From assembly GCA_029554865.1 (NCBI GenBank), contig JAKPUX010000230.1:1-32538 (forward strand): 32,538 nucleotides of DNA, read 5' to 3'. The position numbers and the translations under genes were made by a program. The stretch is from a bacterium (GTDB taxonomy: Bacteria; Zhuqueibacterota; Zhuqueibacteria; Residuimicrobiales; Residuimicrobiaceae). The notes under the pieces were generated by a model, which worked only from the letters and a program-made list of their open reading frames with translations, was not told where the DNA came from and did no database searches. Positions 15,548 to 23,779 of the stretch are shown here, piece by piece (the first letter of the stretch is position 1; each line of letters starts with the position of its first letter).

Positions 15548-15994
15548 TCACAGACTCAGTTTACGGCGCACCATCTCGCTGACCATTTTGCCGTCCGCCC
15601 TGCCCTTGGTCTCATTCATGACCAGGGGCATCACCTTGCCGAGATCCCTGATGGTCTGGGCCCCCGCTTCCGCGATGGCCCGGTCAATGATCGTTTCGAT
15701 TTCGGCGGTATCGAGTGCAGCGGGGAGATAGCCTTGAATCACCGCCAGCTCCGCCTCCTCTTTTTCGGCGAGGTCCACGCGGCCGGCATTCCGGTACGCT
15801 TCGATGGCTTCACGGCGTTTTTTGGCGGCATTGGCGAGGACGCCGAGCATCTCGTCATCGGTCAGCTCGGCCCGCTTGTCGATGGCGGCGTCCTTGATCT
15901 GACCGCGCAGCAGGCGAATCGTGCCCAGACGGACCGCTTCGCCCGCCTTCATGGCGGATTTCATATCCTCTGTGAGCCGGTCTAAAAGACTCAT
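15548..15994 (-). CDS. yqeY: GatB/YqeY domain protein
   Basis: A 148-residue cytoplasmic helical protein of the YqeY family, related to the tail domain of GatB that contacts tRNA in amidotransferase. Typical segments are MSLLDRLTEDMKSAMKAGE at the start, RLGTIRLLRGQIKDAAIDKR (about 22-41), AAKKRREAIEAYRNAGR and QGYLPAALDT in the middle, and GKVMPLVMNETKGRADGKMV near the end. A role in tRNA handling is inferred from the GatB relationship. The ATG at 15994 is preferred over a GTG at 16000 because TTGGAG is then correctly spaced. It follows rpsU by 37 bases, an order common in many bacteria, and is followed by a strong terminator hairpin. Confidence 0.94.
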   Translation of the reverse strand: MSLLDRLTEDMKSAMKAGEAVRLGTIRLLRGQIKDAAIDKRAELTDDEMLGVLANAAKKRREAIEAYRNAGRVDLAEKEEAELAVIQGYLPAALDTAEIETIIDRAIAEAGAQTIRDLGKVMPLVMNETKGRADGKMVSEMVRRKLSL

Positions 15995-16031
15995 GATCAC
16001 TCCAATAAACCAAAACGCCGGTGAACGGGCC

Positions 16032-16226
16032 TTACCTCTCCATCATCTGCAGCTTGCGCATCTTGCGACGCGCCGCATTGAGCTTACGTTTGCGTCTTTC
16101 GCTCGGTTTCTCAAAGTGCTGATGTTTTTTAATGTCGGACATCAGACCTGCTTTTTCGCAAGCCTTGGTAAAACGCTTCAAAGCTCTTTCAAAGGGTTCG
16201 TTTTCACGAATGCGAACTCCTGGCAT
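16032..16226 (-). CDS. rpsU: 30S ribosomal protein S21
   Basis: A 64-residue basic ribosomal protein of normal length. MPGVRIRENEPFERALKRF, then CEKAGLMSDIKKHQHFEKPS, then a lysine/arginine-rich tail, are standard S21. It sits on the 30S platform beside the anti-Shine-Dalgarno end of 16S rRNA and helps initiation. AAGGAGG precedes the ATG with an 11-base gap, longer than usual. First gene of an rpsU-yqeY transcription unit with a readable promoter. Confidence 0.97.
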   Translation of the reverse strand: MPGVRIRENEPFERALKRFTKACEKAGLMSDIKKHQHFEKPSERRKRKLNAARRKMRKLQMMER

Positions 16227-16273
16227 TCAGAAATCAACCTCCTTCCTGATCGTATTTTTTTGTACCATTTACA

Positions 16274-16302
16274 AATTTAAGGAAAAACAGCCACAGAAGC
16301 AA
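16274..16302 (-). promoter_or_regulatory. Promoter of rpsU-yqeY
   Basis: Minus strand: -35 TTGCTT (16302-16297), 17-base spacer, -10 TAAATT (16279-16274). It lies about 48 bases before the rpsU start codon. Confidence 0.68.
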
Positions 16303-16368
16303 GGAGTTTTTCCTGTTTGCCTCGGCCCTCCCGCTAAAGCCAGGAGAGCCCCGCGCTTTTTTATTGCT

Positions 16369-16397
16369 TTGTTCGCGATTTTGATGTATCCTATATT
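16369..16397 (+). promoter_or_regulatory. Promoter of the small membrane-anchored protein gene
   Basis: -35 TTGTTC (16369-16374), 17-base spacer, -10 TATATT (16392-16397), about 52 bases before the ATG at 16449. It diverges from the rpsU promoter. Confidence 0.62.
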
Positions 16398-16448
16398 AGG
16401 CGGCTCCAGAACCGCAGATTGGTAGGTCACCCCTTCTCCGGAGGAACC

Positions 16449-16784
16449 ATGTTAAAAAAAATCCTGCTCGCTATCCTGATCCTGTTGATCGCCGGTCTGG
16501 CCTATCTCTACCTCAATAAGGACAAGATCGCCCGTGTGGCCATCGAGAAGAGCCTTCCCCTCATCGAAACCTCCCTGCTCGAGAACCTGCCCGGCGACGT
16601 CAACCGGGATGATGTCAAGGCGGTGTTTGACCGGATTGATGTCAAGGTCAAGGAGGGCAAGGTGGACATCATGCAGATGCAAACCCTGCTCGAAAATTTC
16701 CAGCAAGCCCTCAAGGACCAGAAGGTCGACGAGGAGGAATTCCACAAGGTCTACGCGGAGATAAAAAAGCTCGCCGGCGACTAA
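16449..16784 (+). CDS. Small membrane-anchored protein of unknown function
   Basis: A 111-residue protein. Residues 1-23 (MLKKILLAILILLIAGLAYL) form a signal anchor or uncleaved signal peptide. The rest is a charged, predicted-helical periplasmic domain: two segments, about 24-75 and 76-111, rich in lysine, aspartate and glutamate, ending in VDEEEFHKVYAEIKKLAGD. No enzymatic motif, cysteine or heme site is seen. The helical pattern VDRDDVKAVFDRI-like then VDIMQMQTLLENFQQALKDQ suggests a small helical bundle or a coiled-coil partner protein. The ATG at 16449 has GGAGGAA upstream; an earlier in-frame ATG at 16419 has no such site. It precedes nrfH by 107 bases and may or may not share its transcript. 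Confidence 0.8.
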   Translation: MLKKILLAILILLIAGLAYLYLNKDKIARVAIEKSLPLIETSLLENLPGDVNRDDVKAVFDRIDVKVKEGKVDIMQMQTLLENFQQALKDQKVDEEEFHKVYAEIKKLAGD

Positions 16785-16823
16785 CGGCAGTCATGCCCAG
16801 AGGCGCGGCGGCCGACATTTTTC

Positions 16824-16852
16824 TTGATTTTAGCGGCCGGATTGGTTACCTT
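16824..16852 (+). promoter_or_regulatory. Weak candidate promoter upstream of nrfHA
   Basis: -35 TTGATT (16824-16829), 17-base spacer, TACCTT (16847-16852), about 40 bases before the nrfH ATG. The -10 match is poor, so an activator or transcription from the preceding gene is also possible. Confidence 0.3.
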
Positions 16853-16891
16853 GCCCCCAACGCAGATCTTTCACCCCAAGGGAAAGCGCCC

Positions 16892-17509
16892 ATGAAGCTC
16901 AACCTTCGCCATCTGATCAGGCAAATCTCGCCGCCGCCGAAGTGGCGGATCCCCGTGCTCTTCCTGCTCGCCCTCCTCACCGGGCTGGGCGGCCTGACCC
17001 TCCATCTGGCCAGGGCGACCTCCTATTTCTCGGACGATCCGCTCACCTGCCTCAACTGCCATGTCATGCGCTCGCAGTTCGCGACCTGGCAGCGCAGTAG
17101 CCACACCCGCGTGGCGACCTGCAACGACTGCCATGTGCCCCACGACTCCTTCATCCGTCACTATGCCTTCAAGGCGCAGGATGGACTGCGCCACGCTTTC
17201 ATGTTCACTTTCCGTCTCGAGCCCCAGGTCATCCGCATCAAGTCAGCCGGGGCCGGCGTGGTCCGCGAGAACTGCATCCGCTGCCATCGCCAGCTCGTTG
17301 AACAGCTGCCGATGTACAAGTTCGCCGCTGCCAGCCCACGCCACCGTGTGCCCGACAAGAGCTGTGTGGAATGCCATGCCGGCACCCCGCATGGCCGGGT
17401 CAACAGCCTGGCCTCGGTCCCGATGGTGCGTGTGCCTCGCCTTACTCCGGCCGCTCCCGCATGGCTGATGCAGCCGCGCAATCGCGCCGCCGTCGATCCT
17501 GAACCTTAA
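16892..17509 (+). CDS. nrfH: NrfH, membrane tetraheme cytochrome c quinol dehydrogenase
   Basis: A 205-residue NapC/NirT-family cytochrome. One membrane anchor (about 19-40) holds a periplasmic tetraheme domain that oxidises menaquinol and feeds NrfA. Four CXXCH sites are visible: CLNCH (53-57), CNDCH (77-81), CIRCH (128-132) and CVECH (158-162). The first site is followed by a methionine at position 59 (CxxCHxM), as in Desulfovibrio NrfH, where that methionine ligates heme 1. The frame extends back to 16793, but the ATG at 16892 has AAGGGAAAG upstream and gives the normal short cytoplasmic start. nrfA follows after 17 bases, the standard nrfHA layout of delta/epsilon-proteobacteria and many FCB bacteria, as opposed to the enteric nrfABCD type. 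Confidence 0.95.
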   Translation: MKLNLRHLIRQISPPPKWRIPVLFLLALLTGLGGLTLHLARATSYFSDDPLTCLNCHVMRSQFATWQRSSHTRVATCNDCHVPHDSFIRHYAFKAQDGLRHAFMFTFRLEPQVIRIKSAGAGVVRENCIRCHRQLVEQLPMYKFAAASPRHRVPDKSCVECHAGTPHGRVNSLASVPMVRVPRLTPAAPAWLMQPRNRAAVDPEP

Positions 17510-17526
17510 TCTGCCTGGAGAACATC

Positions 17527-18978
17527 ATGTCTGGCGACCAAACCAAATTCACGCAAAAACCCCTCTTTTACTGGATGCTCTTCATCGCCACCGCGGTCGT
17601 GGTTTTTCTGATTGGTCTCTTCGGCGCCTCTGTTCTCGAGCGCCGCAGCGAATCCTATCAGCTGCTGCAGCCGGTCAAGCCCATCGCCGACTGGGAGCCC
17701 AGCAATGCCGCCTGGGGCGAAAATTATCCCCGTGAATATGAGACCTACCGCGCCACGGCGGAGACCACCTTCGCCTCCCTGCACGGAGGTTCGGCCACCA
17801 TCGATGCCCTCGAGCGCTATCCCCGCCTCGTCGTCCTCTGGGCCGGCTACGCCTTCAGCCGCGACTACAAGCAGGGGCGCGGCCACTATCACGCCGTCGA
17901 GGATATCCGCAACACCCTGCGCACAAACGTCCCGCAGCCGGGCACCTGCTGGTCCTGCAAGAGCACCGACGTCCCGCGCCTGATCAACAAAATGGGCGCC
18001 GCCGAATTCTACAAGGCCAAATGGGAGGACCTCGGCTCCGAGGTCGTCAACAACATCGGCTGCCAGGACTGCCACGATCCCAAGACCATGAACCTGCGCA
18101 TCACCCGGCCCGCCCTTATCGAGGCTTACCAGCGCCAGGGCAAAAAGATCGAAGAGTCGACCCACCAGCAGATGCGCTCGCAGGTCTGCGCCCAGTGCCA
18201 CGTCGAGTACTACTTCAAGGGCAAGCAGGAAAAATATCTTACCTTCCCCTGGGACGAGGGTTCCACCGCCGAGCAGATACAGGCCTATTATGACAAGGTC
18301 GAGCACGTCGACTGGGTCCACAAGATCAGCGGCGCCCCCATGCTCAAGGCGCAGCACCCCGACTGGGAGATCTTCCAGATGGGCATCCATTTCCAGCGCG
18401 GCCTCGCCTGCGCTGACTGCCACATGCCCTACCGCAGCGAGGGCGGAGTCAAGTTCACCAACCACAAGATCGCCAGCCCCCTTGAAAATGTGGCCGGTTC
18501 CTGCCAGGTCTGCCATCGCGAGAGCGAGAAAGCCCTCATCGATAATGTGCAGGAGCGCCAGGAGAAGGTGCGCCAGCTGGCGGGCATGGCCGAGGATCTT
18601 TTGGTCAGGGCCCACATCGAAACCCGCGTGGCCCTCGATCGCGGCGCCACCCCCGAACAGATCAAGCCGGTCTATCAGCTCATCCGTCAGGCCCAGTGGC
18701 GCTGGGACTTTGTCGTGGCCAGCCACGGGGGCAGCTTTCACGCCCCGATCGAATGCGCGCGCATCATGGGCAACGCCATCGAAAAGGCGGCCGAGGCTCG
18801 CACCCAGCTGGCCGGACTGCTGGGCCGGCTGGGCGTGGAGCTGCCGGTGGCGATGCCGGACATCTCCACCAAGGCCAAGGCGCAGCGCTACATCGGACTC
18901 GACATGGCCAGGCTCGAGGCGGAGAAGGCCGATTTCAAGGCCAGGGTTATCTCCACCTGGGGCGAGCCGGCCCTCTAA
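17527..18978 (+). CDS. nrfA: NrfA, ammonia-forming cytochrome c nitrite reductase
   Basis: A 483-residue periplasmic pentaheme enzyme that reduces nitrite to ammonium with six electrons. The catalytic heme has the diagnostic lysine-ligated site CWSCK (141-145). The other sites are CQDCH (179-183), CAQCH (221-225), CADCH (295-299) and CQVCH (326-330). Active-site and calcium residues are in place: Arg118 in GRGHYH, Glu227/Tyr228 in CHVEYYF, and Lys274, Gln276 and His277 in MLKAQHP. The helical C-terminal part includes AQWRWDFVVASHGGSFHAP. The N-terminus (about 14-33) is a hydrophobic signal or signal anchor with no obvious cleavage site. It may stay membrane-tethered beside NrfH. A CWSCK maturation system (NrfEFG or CcsBA-type) is not in the window. 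Confidence 0.97.
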   Translation: MSGDQTKFTQKPLFYWMLFIATAVVVFLIGLFGASVLERRSESYQLLQPVKPIADWEPSNAAWGENYPREYETYRATAETTFASLHGGSATIDALERYPRLVVLWAGYAFSRDYKQGRGHYHAVEDIRNTLRTNVPQPGTCWSCKSTDVPRLINKMGAAEFYKAKWEDLGSEVVNNIGCQDCHDPKTMNLRITRPALIEAYQRQGKKIEESTHQQMRSQVCAQCHVEYYFKGKQEKYLTFPWDEGSTAEQIQAYYDKVEHVDWVHKISGAPMLKAQHPDWEIFQMGIHFQRGLACADCHMPYRSEGGVKFTNHKIASPLENVAGSCQVCHRESEKALIDNVQERQEKVRQLAGMAEDLLVRAHIETRVALDRGATPEQIKPVYQLIRQAQWRWDFVVASHGGSFHAPIECARIMGNAIEKAAEARTQLAGLLGRLGVELPVAMPDISTKAKAQRYIGLDMARLEAEKADFKARVISTWGEPAL

Positions 18979-18995
18979 CCCCGACCGATCCGGCG

Positions 18996-19970
18996 ATGGC
19001 AGAACAAATCCTTGAATTTATCGTCGCGCCGGCCCAGGGCAAGGAACGGCTCGACCTCTACCTCGCCTCCCGTCTGCCTGCGGTCACCCGGGCCAAGCTG
19101 AAGCGCCTGATCGATGATGGCGCCGTCTCCCTGGACGGCCGGCCCACCAAGGCCGGCCATCTGGTGCGCCCGGGAGAAACCATCGTGGTCACCTTCCCCG
19201 CCGCCGCGCCCAAAGGCGTCGAGCCCGAGGAGATCCCCCTGGATATCCTCTACGAGGACGAACACCTCCTCGTCGTCAACAAGGCGGCGGGCATGGTGGT
19301 GCACCCTGCCTATGCCAATCTGAGCGGAACCCTGGTCAACGCCCTGCTCGCCCACTGCCGCAGCCTCTCCAGCATCGGCGGGGATGCCCGTCCGGGGCTG
19401 GTCCACCGGCTCGACAAGGAGACCTCCGGCCTGCTCGTCGTCGCTAAAAACGACCTCACCCACGTCGGACTGGCCCGGCAGCTCTCCGAGCACAAAATGG
19501 AGCGCGAATACCGGGCCATCGTCTGGGGCCACCTCGCCCGCAAGCAGGGCTGCGTCCGGGCCGCCCTGATGCGCAATCCCAAGGACCGGCTGCGCATGAT
19601 GATCCACCCGGAGGGCAAGATGGCGGTCACCCATTATCAGGTGCTGGAGGAGCTGCCACTCACGAGCTATATGCAGCTCAACCTCGAAACCGGCCGGACT
19701 CACCAGATCCGCGTTCACATGAGCAGCCTCGGCCACCCCGTCTTCGCCGATGCCACCTACGGGGGACGCGCCAAACAGCTGGCCGGCCTGAATCATGAAA
19801 ATACCCGGCTCGGTCTGCACCTGCTGAAAAGCTGCAACCGGCAGATGCTTCATGCGCGCACCCTCGCCTTCACCCACCCTGTCACCGGCGAATTGCAGCG
19901 CTTCGAGTGCGCCATCCCCGCTGATATGCAGGCCCTTCTCGAGGAGCTGCGCAGCCAGTCGGAGGTATAA
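18996..19970 (+). CDS. rluD: RluD/RluA-family pseudouridine synthase
   Basis: A 324-residue RNA-modifying enzyme. The N-terminal S4 RNA-binding domain covers about 14-62 (RLDLYLASRLPAVTRAKLKR, VSLDGRPTKAGHLVRPGE). The catalytic domain follows, with Asp140 in the RluA-class motif HRLDKETSGLLVVAKN. Further family segments are LETGRTHQIRVHMSSLGHPV and FADATYGG. The S4 plus RluA layout is that of RluD, which makes pseudouridines in helix 69 of 23S rRNA, though RluC-like targets cannot be excluded. The frame is open back through nrfA, but the ATG at 18996 begins the natural domain. No good ribosome site precedes it, so translation may be coupled to nrfA, whose stop is 17 bases upstream. Confidence 0.93.
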   Translation: MAEQILEFIVAPAQGKERLDLYLASRLPAVTRAKLKRLIDDGAVSLDGRPTKAGHLVRPGETIVVTFPAAAPKGVEPEEIPLDILYEDEHLLVVNKAAGMVVHPAYANLSGTLVNALLAHCRSLSSIGGDARPGLVHRLDKETSGLLVVAKNDLTHVGLARQLSEHKMEREYRAIVWGHLARKQGCVRAALMRNPKDRLRMMIHPEGKMAVTHYQVLEELPLTSYMQLNLETGRTHQIRVHMSSLGHPVFADATYGGRAKQLAGLNHENTRLGLHLLKSCNRQMLHARTLAFTHPVTGELQRFECAIPADMQALLEELRSQSEV

Positions 19971-20034
19971 TGCAAACTTTTTCGCCGCACCGGCGTATAA
20001 TGAACAAACCGATGCCCATAGCCCGGAGGCAAGC

Positions 20035-20889
20035 ATGAAAATTGTCCCTCTCCTCGCCCTGCTCCTGTGCGCCCTGACAGCCGGCGCTGAGGCCGAAATC
20101 GTCTCGATGGAAAAAAAGTACCATATCCGCGGCGATATGGAACTGGACATGCGCGTCGACGGCGGCAAGGTCGAGATCCTGCGCAGCGAGGACAACGACT
20201 GCCATATCCTGATCGAATATGACCGGGAGAGATGCCGGGCTGATGTCAATCTTGATGAAGATACCGATGTGCTCGAACTCTTTGTCGATCACGACAACTG
20301 GGCGATGACCAAAAAAAGCGTCGATGACAAATCCAAATATGCCCGCATCCGCATCAGCCTGCCCCCCAAGGCTGATCTGGCGCTGAATCTGGAGATGAAG
20401 GCCGGCGAGCTCGACATGAAAGTGGGCGACCTGCACATTAAAAGCTTCGAACTCCGCAGCTATGCCGGCAAGACCAGCATCGATTTCGACCAGCCCAACC
20501 GCTGCGAGATGAAAACCTTCGACGTTGATTTCAAGATCGGCGAGGTCAAGCTCTACAATCTCGGCAATGCCAATTTCGCCGAAGCCGACATCAACAGCAG
20601 CGTCGGCTCCATGCTCATCGATTTCAACGGCGAAAAAATCGAACAGGCCATGGCCCGCATCGATCTCGAGATCGGCGAGAGCACCATTGTCGTCCCCGAA
20701 AAAATCGGCGTCAAGATCAAGGTCTCCAAGTTCCTCTTCCTCTCCAATGTCGATTATCCCAACTGGTTCACCCAGGAGGGCTCTTATTACTATTCACGCA
20801 ACTATAACAAGAAAAAGGAGTCGCTCTATCTGGTCGTTTCGACAGGCATCGGCGAACTCAAGATCCGCGTCGACAAGAAAAATGACTAA
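20035..20889 (+). CDS. Secreted beta-rich protein (LiaF/toast-rack or DUF4097-like)
   Basis: A 284-residue exported protein. Residues 1-21 are a signal peptide (MKIVPLLALLLCALTAGAEA). The remainder is a regular series of short beta strands: MELDMRVDGGKVEILRSEDN, then LALNLEMKAGELDMKVGDL, then FELRSYAGKTSIDFDQ, then FKIGEVKLYNLGNANFAEA, then GSMLIDFNGE and LEIGESTIVVPEKIGVKI. This repeating strand-turn pattern with GxS/GE turns is typical of the right-handed toast-rack folds (LiaF-like, DUF2154/DUF4097). These families often modulate envelope-stress signalling or form surface-exposed scaffolds; the role here is unknown. GGAGG lies six bases before the ATG at 20035. A TATAAT-like box at 19996-20001 could mark an internal promoter but has no good -35. 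Confidence 0.8.
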   Translation: MKIVPLLALLLCALTAGAEAEIVSMEKKYHIRGDMELDMRVDGGKVEILRSEDNDCHILIEYDRERCRADVNLDEDTDVLELFVDHDNWAMTKKSVDDKSKYARIRISLPPKADLALNLEMKAGELDMKVGDLHIKSFELRSYAGKTSIDFDQPNRCEMKTFDVDFKIGEVKLYNLGNANFAEADINSSVGSMLIDFNGEKIEQAMARIDLEIGESTIVVPEKIGVKIKVSKFLFLSNVDYPNWFTQEGSYYYSRNYNKKKESLYLVVSTGIGELKIRVDKKND

Positions 20890-21053
20890 CCGCTAATCTA
20901 CGCTACTCTGATTCCGCTGCCAGGAGCACCACATGGCAGCCCGGAACACCCACTCTTCCCGCCCGCCCACCCACTCAAAACCGGCTAATGGGTGAACGCT
21001 TGATGGAACCTGGGCAACCCTGATCTGGCCGGACTGGAGCAAACGGTAACAGC
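20890..21053. other. Intergenic gap before the CE4-like cargo gene
   Basis: A 164-base gap containing a pyrimidine-rich run (about 20951-20980) but no clear -35/-10 pair, terminator hairpin or open frame. How the 900-residue cargo gene is transcribed is not visible here. Confidence 0.6.
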
Positions 21054-23756
21054 ATGATCCTCATCCTGGTTCTCCTCCTCTTAGCCTTCCCCCTCTATGG
21101 TCAAGGCGACCTCTATCTGGTTTTCGGCTCCGACACCAGCATCTGGGATGGCATGAGCACGACCAACTTTGTCAGCCATTACCGGCCGGACACCTATTCC
21201 GCCCCGGCCAGCAATGCGGCTGTGGTCATTGACGAAGGCTTTCGAGCCCGTTTGCGCGACTCCGAGGGCCGCCCAATGCCCTTCACCTGGTGGATGCACA
21301 GCGGCAATCTCTTCCGCCACGCCGACAACTGTGATGTCCCCCTTGCCAACACCATCGCCATCCATTTGATGAAGCGCTATCACGGCGATCGCATTGCCAG
21401 GGTGGGCGACGAACTGACCTTGCATTACCACACCTGGGACTGGACCGACGAGAACGGCGACGGCATCTACTGCTGGAACCAAACGCGCAGCTTTGAGCAG
21501 TGCCGAGAGGATTTTGATCTCACCCTCTGCCACTATCTGCTCGAGGAGGAGATCTTTCCGGTCTCCTTCAGAAGTGGATGGCACTATATGGACAACATCT
21601 GGCAGGCCTATCTCGACGAGCTGCTCCCCTTTTCTCTCCACAGCGCCTATCCCTCAAAAAAACTGACCTCGGAAGAGCCGACCAACAATATCTATGACTG
21701 GTCGCAAGCCACCTCGAGATGGGTGCCCTACAAACCCTCTCCGGATAATTATCAGCTCCCTGGCGGCTCGAGGGGCTGGAACGTACGCTGCATATATATG
21801 GGCGGGCTCAAAGCCGCGGCTGTCGAGGGCATGTTCGCCGGGGCCAACGCCGGTGTGGACCAGCTCGCCTGCATCTGGTCACACCTTCCCGAAGCCGATT
21901 TCCCTGAGCAGATCACCAAAGCCCATACGCTCATCGTCGAGGCCGCCAAACGCTATCCCAAGGTCCGTTTTCATTACATGACCGCTATCGACGGCTACCA
22001 GGCCTGGCTCAGGACCGCCGACCGGCAGGCCCCGACCCTCACCTTTCGAGATAACGGCCCGGCAGAGCAGCCGGTCTTTTCGATAGAGACCGACGAACCC
22101 ATCTTCCAGAGACAGCCCTTCGTCGCCATCAAGGATATCTACAGCCGCTATCAGATTCTCCCCTGCACCCGCACCGGCGCATTTACCTGGGAAGCGGTAT
22201 CCCCCCTCGGCCGCGACCGCCTCGTCAAGGCCGGGGTGGCGCTTTGCGATACGGTCGGCAACCAGGCCCTCCAGCTCATCCGTTATCTGCCGGAGGATAT
22301 TTTTCTGGACAATGAATCGGGCGCCTATCGCGAACAGACTCCCCTCTTCAGAACCATCGACGACTACGCCTGGGGCACCAACGCCCGCGCCGCCACCATC
22401 GCCGGCGGGGATTCGGCCGTGGTCCGCTTCGAGCTGCCCGTGCGCGAAAAACGGGCCTACCAGCTCCTCTGTCAGTTCGCCCCGACCGCCCATCCAGCTG
22501 ACACCCTGACCGCCATCCTCACCCAGTCCGGCCGCATCATCTGGCGGGAGGAAATCACCGGACCCAAAGCCGCCAAACGCTGGCACTTTGTCACCGTCTC
22601 TGAACTCGATCCCGCCGGCGCGCCGGCCCTGTACATGATCGCACACAACCGCAGTGCAGAGCTGCGCGAATTCAGCCTCGACGCCCTGAGAATCACCCCG
22701 ATCATACCCGATCGCAAGCTGGAGGTCAGCCCGGCTCTTTTCCATTTTGGCGAGACCAGCCTCTATACCCGCGTCGAAAAGAACCTGCTCATCCACAACG
22801 CCGGCAGCGGCCCCCTCTCCATCCACTCCATCTCCACCCGGATGGGCCTCTTTCAGCTCAGCACGGCGGGGCCCCTGACCATCCCCCCTTTCAGCAGCGA
22901 CACTCTCGCGGTGGCCTTTGAGTCCGACCATGCTGTAATGGCGACCGATACCCTGGTCATCGCCAGTGATGATCCCGTCCAGCCACGCCACGTGCTGCCA
23001 CTCACGGTCGAGGCCAGCGCCTTCTTCATTACTGCCGATAATGACGATCCTGTCAGCTATTTCGAGTACGGCGTCTGGTTCAACTCCTCCGTCGAGGCCT
23101 CCGGCGCGAGCAGCCGCTACATTTCCCTCAGCGGCCATCTCGGGGCATGGGCGCAGTTCATGGCCACCCCGCCGCGCAGCGGCACCTATGCCATTTCGAT
23201 CATTCTTCCCAAAACGGAAAATGCCACCAACCATGCCCTTTACAAAATCCTCGCCCGCGGCCAGACCCTCGATTCGCTCTATATCGATCAGAACGCCGGC
23301 AGCGGTGGATGGGTCGAACTCGGCCGCTACGACCTCATGGCAGGAAGACCTGTTCTCGTTCAGGTCATCCATGCCGGCGGCCAGACCGCCGGCGCTGTGC
23401 TCAGGGCCGACGCCGTGCGCTTCATCCTGCAGGGCGAAAGCACCGGCCTGGCCCGCACGGAGAGCGGCGTGCTTCCCGGTGAGGTCCGGCTGCTGCCCAA
23501 CTATCCCAATCCCTTCAATGCTTCCACAACCATTTGCTATTCACTCCCGGCTGCGGCCGGGGTGCATCTAGAAATCTACGATCTGCAAGGCCGCAGGGTG
23601 CGCACCCTCAGCCGGGAAATCCGGATGGCGGGGGAACATACGGTGACCTGGGACGGATGCGATGAGGCGGGAAGGGTGGTCGCTTCGGGTCTCTATTTCT
23701 ACAAATTATCCGGGGAGGATTTTTCGCTCTCCCGACGCATGTTTCTGGTCCGTTAA
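21054..23756 (+). CDS. Secreted CE4-like/golvesin-like protein with T9SS sorting domain
   Basis: A 900-residue exported protein. Residues 1-17 are a signal peptide ending YGQG. Residues about 18-330 look like a polysaccharide-deacetylase-type barrel, with LHYHTWDWTD (HxH at 124/126) where the NodB HxxxH motif would be and FRSGWHYMDN (Arg173) where its RxPY-like motif would be. Residues about 430-560 form a beta-sandwich, and 560-660 an abnormal-spindle-like Ig segment (VSPALFHFGETSLYTRVEKNLL). Residues 660-795 end in VLRADAVRFI, typical of golvesin C-terminal-like domains. Residues 815-900 are the T9SS domain starting LPNYPNPFNASTTICYSL. Such cargo is exported by Sec, then T9SS. The deacetylase reading is by motif only. 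The ribosome site is weak and no promoter was found in the 164-base gap. Confidence 0.85.
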   Translation: MILILVLLLLAFPLYGQGDLYLVFGSDTSIWDGMSTTNFVSHYRPDTYSAPASNAAVVIDEGFRARLRDSEGRPMPFTWWMHSGNLFRHADNCDVPLANTIAIHLMKRYHGDRIARVGDELTLHYHTWDWTDENGDGIYCWNQTRSFEQCREDFDLTLCHYLLEEEIFPVSFRSGWHYMDNIWQAYLDELLPFSLHSAYPSKKLTSEEPTNNIYDWSQATSRWVPYKPSPDNYQLPGGSRGWNVRCIYMGGLKAAAVEGMFAGANAGVDQLACIWSHLPEADFPEQITKAHTLIVEAAKRYPKVRFHYMTAIDGYQAWLRTADRQAPTLTFRDNGPAEQPVFSIETDEPIFQRQPFVAIKDIYSRYQILPCTRTGAFTWEAVSPLGRDRLVKAGVALCDTVGNQALQLIRYLPEDIFLDNESGAYREQTPLFRTIDDYAWGTNARAATIAGGDSAVVRFELPVREKRAYQLLCQFAPTAHPADTLTAILTQSGRIIWREEITGPKAAKRWHFVTVSELDPAGAPALYMIAHNRSAELREFSLDALRITPIIPDRKLEVSPALFHFGETSLYTRVEKNLLIHNAGSGPLSIHSISTRMGLFQLSTAGPLTIPPFSSDTLAVAFESDHAVMATDTLVIASDDPVQPRHVLPLTVEASAFFITADNDDPVSYFEYGVWFNSSVEASGASSRYISLSGHLGAWAQFMATPPRSGTYAISIILPKTENATNHALYKILARGQTLDSLYIDQNAGSGGWVELGRYDLMAGRPVLVQVIHAGGQTAGAVLRADAVRFILQGESTGLARTESGVLPGEVRLLPNYPNPFNASTTICYSLPAAAGVHLEIYDLQGRRVRTLSREIRMAGEHTVTWDGCDEAGRVVASGLYFYKLSGEDFSLSRRMFLVR

Positions 23757-23779
23757 GTTCACGTCTAGGAGATGCTTTC

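Noticed and set aside
17506-18741. 411-codon open frame on the minus strand
   Set aside because: Antisense to nrfA, whose five heme motifs prove the plus strand.
19996-20001. TATAAT box before the toast-rack-like gene
   Set aside because: The hexamer 17 bases upstream (CAAACT) is not a credible -35; kept only as a remark in that gene's entry.
21879-23372. 497-codon open frame on the minus strand
   Set aside because: Antisense shadow of the 900-residue T9SS cargo gene.
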